In this document: positions 7,950 to 15,658 of the stretch, piece by piece | How the letters are laid out: each line of letters starts with the position of its first letter | Numbering within the stretch: position 1 is the first letter of the stretch | DNA from: an uncultured Collinsella sp. | GTDB taxonomy: Bacteria; Actinomycetota; Coriobacteriia; Coriobacteriales; Coriobacteriaceae | DNA length: 21,690 bases | Assembly (NCBI GenBank): GCA_937896835.1 | Contig: CALBOJ010000047.1 | Location: 1-21,690 of the forward strand | Reading direction: 5' to 3' | Made by a program: the position numbers and the translations under genes | Notes under the pieces: generated by a model | Databases searched by the model: none | Told to the model about the DNA's origin: nothing | What the model saw: only the letters and a program-made list of their open reading frames with translations

Positions 7950-8693
7950 TCACCTAAACCATTGAACTATCAGCAGCGTAGCGAAAACCCTAAGCATATA
8001 CTGCATTGATTTGACCGGGTTTAAATAGCTCTCTCCACCCTGACGCTCGCGCATTGATACCTGGACTTCGGATACTGAGTATCCTTGTTTTAAAAACAAA
8101 GCAATCGATTCTGGCTCGGGATTTAAAGTGTTGTCGTAATAGTATCTTTCAAGCACAGGGCGACTAAACAGCCTGAAGCCAGATGTGGGATCACTAATGC
8201 GATGACCGGTCAGCATCTTAATCAATACGGTAATCATGCGTGAACCAACCATGCGCATCGATTTATCTTTGCGGACAGTCAGAAACCTAGAACCGATAAC
8301 GATGTCGGAACCAGTATTTACCGCTTTCTCAACAAGAGCAGCCAAATACTCCGGACGATGTTGCCCATCTGCATCAAATTGGATCATATAGTCATATCCA
8401 TGATCAACGGCATATCGAGCCGCGGTCTGAAAACCAACTGTAAGGCCACAGTTAATTGGCATGTCAATAACCTTGCAGTCTAGCGATTTACATATTTCAC
8501 CCGTACGATCGTAAGAACCATCATTGATGATAATGAAGTCAAACCCTGGAGCAACCGAACGGAGTTCTTTTACTGTGCCTTCAATGCATTCCTCTTCGTT
8601 ATATGCAGGAATCGCAATGAGCACATTCGATCTTAATGACAATCGAAACCCATTCTCTCGAGACAAATCAGTAGAACCTGAACAACCACTCAA
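7950..8693 (-). CDS. DPM1-like GT2 glycosyltransferase (polyprenol-phosphate sugar synthase)
   Basis: This 247-residue single-domain transferase shows the hallmarks of the DPM1/DPG synthase group. They are VLIAIPAYNEEECI, INDGSYDRTGE, the metal-binding FDADGQH with PEYL, then GSRF and the region DPTSGFRLFSR. It most likely loads a sugar onto polyprenyl phosphate at the cytoplasmic face. Coupling to the DUF2304 gene just downstream supports this. The start is uncertain: a TTG at 8693 opens the frame without a clear SD site, and an internal GTG close to the first strand is also possible. Confidence 0.88.
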   Translation of the reverse strand: MSGCSGSTDLSRENGFRLSLRSNVLIAIPAYNEEECIEGTVKELRSVAPGFDFIIINDGSYDRTGEICKSLDCKVIDMPINCGLTVGFQTAARYAVDHGYDYMIQFDADGQHRPEYLAALVEKAVNTGSDIVIGSRFLTVRKDKSMRMVGSRMITVLIKMLTGHRISDPTSGFRLFSRPVLERYYYDNTLNPEPESIALFLKQGYSVSEVQVSMRERQGGESYLNPVKSMQYMLRVFATLLIVQWFR

Positions 8694-8732
8694 TATATCT
8701 TATGAGCGGATGAGTCATACGATAACTATATT

Positions 8733-8738
8733 ATTATA
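8733..8738 (-). promoter_or_regulatory. Candidate -10 box for the GT2-DUF2304 pair
   Basis: TATAAT in an AT-rich stretch on the minus strand, about 40 bases before the TTG at 8693. The -35 element is weak. The GC-rich 100 bases further upstream hold no gene that I recognise. Confidence 0.4.
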
Positions 8739-8818
8739 TATCCGTACGAGGAGAATGGCGCCGGTTAGAGCGCTACACGCGTACCGCAATCTCGTCCGGT
8801 GCGCAAGCGCAATGTCGG

Positions 8819-8849
8819 GAGTGCTGTTTTGTGGTATTCAGCAGCACTC
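8819..8849 (-). terminator. Stem-loop downstream of the GT4 gene
   Basis: GAGTGCTG (8819-8826) pairs with CAGCACTC (8842-8849) around a 15-base loop, 15 bases beyond the stop of the minus-strand GT4 gene. No T run follows, so it is only a candidate transcription end or mRNA 3' structure. Confidence 0.3.
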
Positions 8850-8863
8850 AAACGTGTAAATAC

Positions 8864-10057
8864 TCACTCACGCCCTTTATTAGCGTGTTCCATAGCAGAC
8901 ATTGCTTCTTTAGCGGTCTCACTCCAGCTGAAATTATTTTCAACCCGCCTTTTGACATTCTTGCCCATTTGTTTTAGTCCAATTTCCGAACGACAAGCTG
9001 CTTGAATGCCATTAGCAATATCCAGGGGCCGCATTGAGCTAATTAGGATTCCAAACTGGTTATTGGGTGCAATCTCTCGCATTCCGCCAACGTCCGTCGC
9101 AATAGGGGGGATACCACATGCTGCAGCTTCTAGCAAGACTGTGGAAAAGCCTTCAGACCGCGAAGGGAGGCAACATGCATCAGATTGCAACATTAAAGCT
9201 GCTAAATCTTTACGGGATAGCCCCCCAAGCAAAATCATATTATCGGGTTTAGTTTTATCTGCTTTCAAAAAAAGCGGACCATCGCCTGCGATTGCAATAA
9301 TAAGCTTGCCTTCGCAACCCTCCGGGTTTTTTTCAAGTACCCTGGCAGCCTCAATGAGCTCAACAATGCCCTTTTCCGGAACGAGCCGTCCTGCAAATGA
9401 AATTAAAACCGAATCACTACGGATTCCAAGTTCTTCTCTAAAATTACGGTTACTTGATTCGCTGCAAAATTGGACATAATCTATCGCGTTATGTATTTCT
9501 CCTTCGGCTGTGATACCAAACTGAGAAAGCCACTCGCTCGCTTTTTTTGAAACGCCATAAAAGCAGGGATTGTATTTTTTAATCTGATTGATAAGTATAA
9601 TTTCTACTCGATGAATAAACGGGTCCACAACATGGTTTCCGAGAGTTAAATATGCTGAACCATGTTCGATGACAATGGGTCGAACCCCTGCATTTGATGC
9701 AAATCGAGCAGCCTCAATACTTAGAGGATAAAATCGGGTGTTAATAATAACGCTCTCGATATTAAGGGACTTGAGCATTTTCCATGCTTTGCGGTAATCA
9801 GCGTTCTTTTTTGGAATTGGATATCTGCCTTTAAGCAAGTTATAGCAAGGGAGTCTTAGAACCTTAATAGAATCAATTGCATCCTCTGACGGAGCAGATT
9901 CGGTATTCATCGTAACTACGATGACTTTATTCCCCTTCTTTGTGAGCGCAGTTGCTAGACCTTTTGTGTAAGCTTCAACTCCACCGACATGCGGTTCAAA
10001 GAGTGCCGAGAAGATGCAAATGTAGGAATTGTCGCCCATATAATGAAACAGCTCCAT
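8864..10057 (-). CDS. GT4 family glycosyltransferase
   Basis: This is a GT-B fold retaining transferase of 397 residues. The N-terminal half has FEPHVGGVEAYTKGLA, the glycine loop of GT4 enzymes. The C-terminal half has SFAGRLVPEKGI, AGDGP and the E-x7-E motif in SEGFSTVLLE with AAACGIP after it. It transfers a sugar from a nucleotide donor to a growing lipid-linked glycan at the inner face of the membrane. The start is open: the ATG at 10057 has no SD site, while an ATG six codons inside (10039) has GGAG about 12 bases upstream. It is divergent from the GT4 gene at 10131. Confidence 0.9.
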   Translation of the reverse strand: MELFHYMGDNSYICIFSALFEPHVGGVEAYTKGLATALTKKGNKVIVVTMNTESAPSEDAIDSIKVLRLPCYNLLKGRYPIPKKNADYRKAWKMLKSLNIESVIINTRFYPLSIEAARFASNAGVRPIVIEHGSAYLTLGNHVVDPFIHRVEIILINQIKKYNPCFYGVSKKASEWLSQFGITAEGEIHNAIDYVQFCSESSNRNFREELGIRSDSVLISFAGRLVPEKGIVELIEAARVLEKNPEGCEGKLIIAIAGDGPLFLKADKTKPDNMILLGGLSRKDLAALMLQSDACCLPSRSEGFSTVLLEAAACGIPPIATDVGGMREIAPNNQFGILISSMRPLDIANGIQAACRSEIGLKQMGKNVKRRVENNFSWSETAKEAMSAMEHANKGRE

Positions 10058-10092
10058 AAACTGATTGTTCGGTTAGTTACCCCGAATATTAG

Positions 10093-10098
10093 TATAAT
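10093..10098 (+). promoter_or_regulatory. Candidate -10 box for the plus-strand GT4 gene
   Basis: Perfect TATAAT, with transcription start expected near 10105. This lies after an in-frame GTG at 10101 and so supports the TTG at 10131 as the real start. No clear -35. Confidence 0.45.
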
Positions 10099-10130
10099 CA
10101 GTGCAAAACAATCATTCGGAGGGAAATCTC

Positions 10131-11285
10131 TTGATCGTTAAAAGCATGGATCCTGTTAATTGCGATTGTCCTTGCAGGGTTCTTCATGTGATAGGCGCCA
10201 TGGATAGAGGCGGTGCCGAAACGTTGATTATGAATGTGTATCGAAATATCGACAGATCCATTCTGCAATTTGATTTTCTTGTCCACGAAGCTAGAGAGTG
10301 TGATTTTGATCCTGAAATTCGTGCTTTGGGTGGGTCTATTTTTTCTATCGATCGCCTAAATGGGATTAACACCGTTTCATATATAAAACAGTGCCGCGAT
10401 TTTTTCCGCACGCATCATAACTACTGTGCGGTGCATGTGCATATTGGCTCATCTGCTTGCTTCGTAATTAAAGAAGCGAAGAAATATGGATTATTCTGTA
10501 TCGCTCATAGCCATAATACAAACCCAAGCCTTTCGCTTCCTGAAATCGGTTTTCGCTTATTCTCATACCCCACACGTTATATTGCTGACTACTATTTAGC
10601 TTGCTCTCGCGAGGCGGGTGTGGATCGCTTTGGCAGGGCGGTTGTTACGAGCGATCGTTTCTCTGTATTAAATAACGGAATCGATGTTAAACACTACAAG
10701 TTTTCATCTAAAACAAGATCTTCCATGAGGCGTAATCTTGGCATAGCTCCTGAACAGAAAGCTATTTGCCATATTGGGCGTTTTTCAGATGAAAAAAATC
10801 ACGAATTCTTGTTGAAGGCTTTTGCAAAGTGCGACGGCGGTGAATTTGATGGGCGTTTGTTTCTTATCGGCAGGGGTCCTCTTCGTAATGACATGGAACA
10901 ACTTGCAGCTGAATTAAATATTCACGACAAAGTTGTATTTCTGGGTGTGCGTTCGGATATTCCTGATTTGTTGATGGCCATGGACCTGTTTGTTTTTCCT
11001 TCAAAGTGGGAAGGTCTTGGAATAGCTGCTATTGAGGCGCAAGCTTCTGGACTTCCTTGCATCCTGTCACCCGCTCTGCCCGATATGGCGGTTTGCAGTC
11101 CTTACGCTTATAAGATGGATGGTCTAAACAGTACGACAACGTGGGCCGAGAGAATGGTCGATGAGCCAATTCGTGCAGACATGGATCGAATCGATGGAGC
11201 TAATTATGTGAGGGAGTCCGGCTTTGATATTAAGTGCACCGTAGACTCTCTTATTTCTTTGTATTTAGATCATGTAGCGATTTAA
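10131..11285 (+). CDS. GT4 family glycosyltransferase (EpsF-like)
   Basis: This 384-residue GT-B transferase has RVLHVIGAMDRGGAETLIMN at its start and the phrase FDFLVH that is common in EpsF-like enzymes. Further on come AICHIGRFSDEKNHEFL, IGRGP and the E-x7-E motif EGLGIAAIE (near residue 294) followed by AQASGLP. I chose the TTG at 10131 because GGAGGG lies about 6-8 bases upstream. A GTG at 10101 is open but precedes the likely transcription start. It is the only intact plus-strand transferase gene in the central region and has its own promoter. The pseudogene at 14055-14565 is a relative of the same group. Confidence 0.9.
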   Translation: MIVKSMDPVNCDCPCRVLHVIGAMDRGGAETLIMNVYRNIDRSILQFDFLVHEARECDFDPEIRALGGSIFSIDRLNGINTVSYIKQCRDFFRTHHNYCAVHVHIGSSACFVIKEAKKYGLFCIAHSHNTNPSLSLPEIGFRLFSYPTRYIADYYLACSREAGVDRFGRAVVTSDRFSVLNNGIDVKHYKFSSKTRSSMRRNLGIAPEQKAICHIGRFSDEKNHEFLLKAFAKCDGGEFDGRLFLIGRGPLRNDMEQLAAELNIHDKVVFLGVRSDIPDLLMAMDLFVFPSKWEGLGIAAIEAQASGLPCILSPALPDMAVCSPYAYKMDGLNSTTTWAERMVDEPIRADMDRIDGANYVRESGFDIKCTVDSLISLYLDHVAI

Positions 11286-11306
11286 ATAAGCGTAAACACG
11301 CTTATT
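11285..11306 (+). terminator. Hairpin right after the GT4 gene
   Basis: A perfect 9-bp stem (AATAAGCGT with ACGCTTATT, loop AAAC) begins at the last base of the stop codon. The run of T after it is poor (ACTGTTCTTC), so termination efficiency is uncertain. Confidence 0.5.
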
Positions 11307-11325
11307 ACTGTTCTTCATACCGGAG

Positions 11326-11563
11326 AACATGCGCGTGCGCTATCAGCGCATCGACCGCGTTCTCGTGGCCGCCATGGCCGAGATGTACGCCACCGGCACC
11401 CGCAGGCGCAGCGACTCGCCGAGAAAATCGACGCGTCCAGACTCTCCAAGGACCAAGTGGGCACCATCGGCTCGAGCTTGACGTAGATATGAGGAACTGT
11501 GTGAAAGCCCCCCCGACCGCGCGCCGTTACCCTACGCCAGGCTCGATGCCACCTGCGATTAAA
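11326..11563 (+). pseudogene. Remnant of an IS256-type (mutator) transposase
   Basis: Three successive pieces of one protein lie in three frames. At 11330-11402 RYQRIDRVLVAAMAEMYATGT is the conserved N-terminal part. Then QRLAEKIDASRLSKDQVGTI and GSSL run in a second frame up to a TAG at 11484-11486. Then YEELCESPPDRAPLPYARLD with ATC runs in a third frame and stops at about 11563, exactly where an intact protein would continue into the first catalytic Asp region (LDATY). At least two frameshifts are needed and the catalytic core is gone. No terminal repeats are visible. It is GC-rich compared with the genes on either side. Confidence 0.75.
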
Positions 11564-11644
11564 TATGCTGTAGAAAATTAGCTGCGGATAACGCTACATA
11601 CACAACTATCATCGCAACCCGCAAGTAATTTTTCTTAGCCTGCC

Positions 11645-12451
11645 TTACTTAACAATACGAAAGGTTTTTAAAAGAAGTCGATAAATAAAACCGCAGAAGG
11701 GAATGAACTTTGAGGATATCGGCGCGTTGCTGCCCATCAATTCTCGAACATAAAGTTTGTAGCCTTTCCAGTTGCTAATCAAATGATGATTAACGTTTTT
11801 GGTATAACCATCATTCAAATATTCGCAAACATAAATTGGATACGCAAAGCCCCTGACAAGATAGCCATCCATACTGAATCTATTAAAGACAACAGCTTCG
11901 GTTACAAACCGTTCTCCTTCAAAAACTGGAAACGGGTATTTTCGCAACCTCGAAGTGAAAAATATTTCAGCTAAGTCACCATCGATTCCTTCTGCTAGGC
12001 GGGTAATGGATGAATAGTCCTTATAAGGTTCATCCATCGTTAACAAATAGCCGCCAGTTTCTTTGTTCCCCGGAAAGACTCTTACACCGGAAAAAGCGAT
12101 TAGCTTTTCGTCGTCTTTTGAAGCCTTCCACATTTTTACAACGGAGCCAAACGCACCGTCAACAAAATAATCATCACTATCAACAGGTAAAAACAGCTCG
12201 CCATTCGCGTGGCTGAGTCCGTTATTCCAAGCTACATGTTTACCAGCATTTTCCTGATAAAAATAATGTATTTCGAAAGGTAGATCATCATCCGCAATCC
12301 AAGATTCAACGAGCTCCTTCGTATTGTCGGAGCTGCCGTCATCGACAATGATCCACTCAAAATCTGAGAACTTTTGCGCTTTTATGCTTTCAAATAAACG
12401 TGTGAGCGTATATGCACGGTTATAGCACGGGGTAAAAACACTTAAAAACAT
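11645..12451 (-). CDS. GT2 family glycosyltransferase
   Basis: A 268-residue GT-A transferase: FLSVFTPCYNRAYTLTRLF at the start, WIIVDDGSSDNTKEL, ENAGKHVAWNNGL and the metal-binding DSDD near residue 90, then a short variable C-terminus. The size and the HVAWNNG phrase are typical of small capsule or exopolysaccharide transferases. The ATG at 12451 has GGAG 7 bases upstream. A short open frame (12442-12618) ends across its start. The next gene upstream on this strand is the flippase. Confidence 0.9.
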   Translation of the reverse strand: MFLSVFTPCYNRAYTLTRLFESIKAQKFSDFEWIIVDDGSSDNTKELVESWIADDDLPFEIHYFYQENAGKHVAWNNGLSHANGELFLPVDSDDYFVDGAFGSVVKMWKASKDDEKLIAFSGVRVFPGNKETGGYLLTMDEPYKDYSSITRLAEGIDGDLAEIFFTSRLRKYPFPVFEGERFVTEAVVFNRFSMDGYLVRGFAYPIYVCEYLNDGYTKNVNHHLISNWKGYKLYVRELMGSNAPISSKFIPFCGFIYRLLLKTFRIVK

Positions 12452-12618
12452 AACAATTCTCCGTTAAGAAATCGACTAACAGAAACGATTCGGATCGTCC
12501 ACGAAAGGAACAAGTGCACGTTCAACGAAACCGCCTCAAGTAATTGTTCATACTGCTGCGGTCGATTAGAAATAGCATCCAAACTCATAGGCAAGTCAAA
12601 CGTATTGCCCATATACAT
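12442..12618 (-). other. Short open frame of 58 codons, perhaps a gene tail; rest of the gap empty
   Basis: The 256-base gap between the flippase and the GT2 gene holds one notable open frame. It begins ATGTATATGGGC at 12618, reads MYMGNTFDLPMSLDAISNRP and then QQYEQLLEAVSLN, and ends 9 bases inside the start of the GT2 gene. The overlap would allow translational coupling. I recognise no family. It could be the tail of a lost gene, since the central region shows other decay. No clear SD site. Confidence 0.25.
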
Positions 12619-12707
12619 AACTCAAACTTTCTCGACACTACCGTTTCAAATAACCTGAACGATTAACCGTTGGGGTAAATATGCATATATAAGGCATAGA
12701 AGCTCTC

Positions 12708-13949
12708 TCAAACAAAATGACTTCTCAAAGCCACGAGAAGAAAAACAGCCATCCCCGCAATGCTCACCAAAGAAGATACAATGCAAACAAACGTAACGCC
12801 ATTCATATCAAAAACCAAAATTAACGGGAATGCAATAACAGAGGCAATAATGGCAATGAGACTACCACAAAATGCACCTCTAAATACGCGAATCGAAATG
12901 AGTAAGTCATTCATAAACCACATGAAGCCTGTAAGGACCGCGAGAATAATTAAGGGATATAGCAAGTACACATAGCCATGCATTTGCGTTCCGTAAAGCA
13001 AGACCAACACCTTTTCGCCGAGGCAAGTAACTCCTAGCAGTGAAACGAAACAAACGCACGTCATTCCCGCAACACAACGAAACATAAGGTTTCTAAACAT
13101 CTGATCGTTTTTGTCATTATAACTTTCAGCAAAATAAGACAACAAAGGATTGTAGATATATGAAGCTCCCATCTGAATTATCGCAACGGGAGCAGCAGCA
13201 GATGCGTAGATTCCTAAATACGAATCCCCAAAATGAGATGCCAAAATTTGGCGCGGCAGAGAAGCTGCGGAACTTGCTGCAACCGCGGCGATAACAATAG
13301 GGAAATAACGAATCAATAGATGGCGCACCTTTAACCACGAGATCCCAAACTTCAAACCTTCAAACGAAGTCGTGCGCGGATAATCAAATACTAAACCGAT
13401 GACGGCCATCAAAAATGCCAAGAGTACGAATGTAATAACAAGATTATGGCTGAAATAATAAAAGGTTGAAAATCCGATTACAGAAAGAAGCCCCTGAAGA
13501 ATTAGAGACTTTCCAATAAAATCCATTCGGTGATTTCTTTGATCACAAGCATGAAAAACATCTATCGTCAGAGCTAATAACCTGTAAATGGAATATGCAA
13601 TCGTAATCAAAACCGCATAAGGTGATACGGTAACCACCGCATACACAATGAGTAAAACAAAAGCAATTGCATTAGTAAGAAGCCGAAATGACAGATATTC
13701 CCCGAGAGTATTTTCTCCGGTTATATCACTAATTTGTATCGTATACATACGATACTGACTAATAGGAGAAAACACACCGAATATAGCAACAGCCAGAGAG
13801 TAGAGGCCGGCATCATCGAAGCCCGTAGAAAGACGTACAACAAGAATGGATATTAACCACTGACATCCAAGATTAACTATAGATCCTGCAGCATTCCAAA
13901 CCATGTTAGCGCGAATCGATAACGGTTCATACTTTGGCTGATAAATCAC
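12708..13949 (-). CDS. Wzx-type polysaccharide flippase (MOP superfamily)
   Basis: This 413-residue membrane protein has about twelve hydrophobic segments and little else. The N-terminus (NMVWNAAGSIVNLGCQWLISILVVRL with DDAGLYSLA) is the typical opening of Wzx/RfbX flippases, which move undecaprenyl-linked oligosaccharide units across the membrane. The GTG at 13949 follows AAGGA with an 8-base spacer. It is somewhat shorter than many flippases, but the end (a last helix, then LRSHFV) does not look broken. It lies between glycosyltransferase genes, and an ABC exporter is also present at 131-1755, so the locus has two possible export routes. Confidence 0.85.
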   Translation of the reverse strand: MIYQPKYEPLSIRANMVWNAAGSIVNLGCQWLISILVVRLSTGFDDAGLYSLAVAIFGVFSPISQYRMYTIQISDITGENTLGEYLSFRLLTNAIAFVLLIVYAVVTVSPYAVLITIAYSIYRLLALTIDVFHACDQRNHRMDFIGKSLILQGLLSVIGFSTFYYFSHNLVITFVLLAFLMAVIGLVFDYPRTTSFEGLKFGISWLKVRHLLIRYFPIVIAAVAASSAASLPRQILASHFGDSYLGIYASAAAPVAIIQMGASYIYNPLLSYFAESYNDKNDQMFRNLMFRCVAGMTCVCFVSLLGVTCLGEKVLVLLYGTQMHGYVYLLYPLIILAVLTGFMWFMNDLLISIRVFRGAFCGSLIAIIASVIAFPLILVFDMNGVTFVCIVSSLVSIAGMAVFLLVALRSHFV

Positions 13950-14054
13950 AAACGTAATCCTTGCTCATACAACTAATCAAAATATTTCTAATCAAGGTTG
14001 CTGATTGATCTATCCCAAAATCACAATCAACAACCTCTTAGGCGCAAAGCTCCC

Positions 14055-14565
14055 TTATTTTGGGGCAAGTTTCAAAAGACCAAGAGCAATATGTACCCAT
14101 ACTTTAGAATCCACAGAAACGAAAAGGCTTCGACAATAAGGCGTAGTCAACACCATTTGAAGAGAATTTTCAGTTATCACGTAAGAGAGCCCGGACGCCT
14201 TAACCTCCAGGGATGCCAAACCAAAGCCCTCGAAAAGCGACGAAGAGTAAATATTTTTTATATTAATACAATCCTTTTGTCTCAAGAGACTTATCTGAAA
14301 ATATTACAGATTCTGACAATCCGAGCTCTCTTACGTAATCTTGTACAGATTTATGGCCTTTTCCATCACTGACCAATAGGAGTCTAGATTTCTGATTGCC
14401 CATTTCTTTATGAATCTCAGCGAAAACGCCAATCAAAAAACCATAATTCTTCTGTAGATGGAATCTCTCTACGTGGATAACGCGATTGCCTATATGCCAA
14501 GTAAGCATTGCGCCCGATGGCCACTTATCCACCGGGAGCAGCATATACCTTGACTCCGCCAACAT
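14055..14565 (-). pseudogene. Broken GT4 glycosyltransferase (C-terminal half only)
   Basis: Two overlapping open frames carry consecutive parts of one GT4 protein. The first (14263-14565) has NRVIHVERFHLQKNYGFLI, a VSDGKG match to the GDGP loop and VRELGLSESVIF. The second (14055-14285) has YSSSLFEGFGLASLE with the E-x7-E motif, then VKASGLSYVI. A frameshift and a loss of roughly 18 residues lie near 14265-14285. The N-terminal acceptor domain is absent, with the next pseudogene starting only 22 bases upstream. It resembles the intact GT4 at 10131-11285. It cannot make a working enzyme. Confidence 0.8.
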
Positions 14566-14587
14566 AAGCTAAATTATATAAAACCCT

Positions 14588-15562
14588 TTAGAAGGAACCC
14601 CCGACACTCCTTACATTAAACAGAACGCCAGGCAATTCAAGGGAAGCGACTATTCCTATGGACGCGGAGGAGCCAGAAGCGCAGAGATACTGGCCTGTAG
14701 CCGCGTTTTGCAGAGCGATCTTACCGCCAGACAATGTACTGCGCCCCCGCTGAGAATCCGCGCTGCTTGATATCATCTGAACAAGCTCTCCCCCATCAGT
14801 CAGAGAGAGCGCTTTTCCAGAGCCGATGCGCCCGATCATCGAGTTGCTGCTGCTCAGTTTTGGCAGGCGTTAGCACCCATCGCTGAGCGGCCGTGCCGTT
14901 TGCCTCATACAACTGCACTGCAGAGCCATTTGCGGCAGCTCCACCTGCTACGTCAATGGCAAACGACTGGTTGAGCGCCGAAATTAAGGTGTAGATGCCA
15001 TCGGTATCTTTAATTGCGACCCAGCGCTGCGCAAGGGTGCCGTTATCGGACCAAAGCTGAACGGGATTTCTATTGCTCGCGTTACCGCCCGAGGCATCAA
15101 GCGTGCAACCCTTGACACAAGTAACGACAACAAAGCCTTCTGATCGTGAGACACACGCCAGACCTGAGCATTCGTCTTGTTTCCACTGTACAGCTGCAGC
15201 TTTCTATCAGCAGATGCCGTACCACAAGGAACATCCAGTACAAAATTGCTGTTAACCGAAGAGCCAAAAGTGCAAAACTCACCCGCAAGGTCATCGACGT
15301 GCCCGGAAGCAAGATCATAGACAGACTTGGGCTTTTCCGGCTTCACAGTATCAGTCGAATCCGACACATACGAATCGGACGCGCTGTCCACGGACATAGC
15401 TTCGTTGGTAACGAGCTCGGACTCGTTCAACTGGTCTGCAGCCATGGAGGCATTTGTATCTTGACCGGCAGCCACGTTGTCTTCAGCAAATGCGGGAACG
15501 AGGCAAATTCCCAACAGAAGCACGATAAACACCGATGCAAACATAGCTTTTCGATTGCCCAT
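14588..15562 (-). pseudogene. Frameshifted secreted ricin-type beta-trefoil lectin protein
   Basis: The gene starts well: ATG at 15562 with AAAGGGG 6 bases upstream, a signal peptide (FASVFIVLLLGICLVPAFA, cleavage before ED) and a low-complexity Ser/Asp-rich linker. It then enters a beta-trefoil domain with LDVPCGTASADRKLQLYSGN and a QVW (NAQVWRV). Near 15136 the frame is lost. In the next frame the repeats go on: CTLDASGGNASNRNPVQLW with AQRW, then FAIDVAGGAAANGSAVQLYE with AQRW. Near 14840 the frame shifts again into IGSGKALSLTDGGE up to 14588. Three Q-x-W motifs in series identify ricin-B type repeats, which usually bind sugars. One-base changes at two places would restore a protein of about 325 residues. 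As it stands only a truncated exported product is made. No catalytic domain or cell-wall sorting signal is seen. Confidence 0.8.
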
Positions 15563-15658
15563 GTCTGTCCCCTTTCATACGGTTGCTTAAACTCTATGCC
15601 AAGAAGCGCGCCCCATCGTCGAGAGATTCGTGAGCAGCAGCCTAACCCAAAAGGCTAA

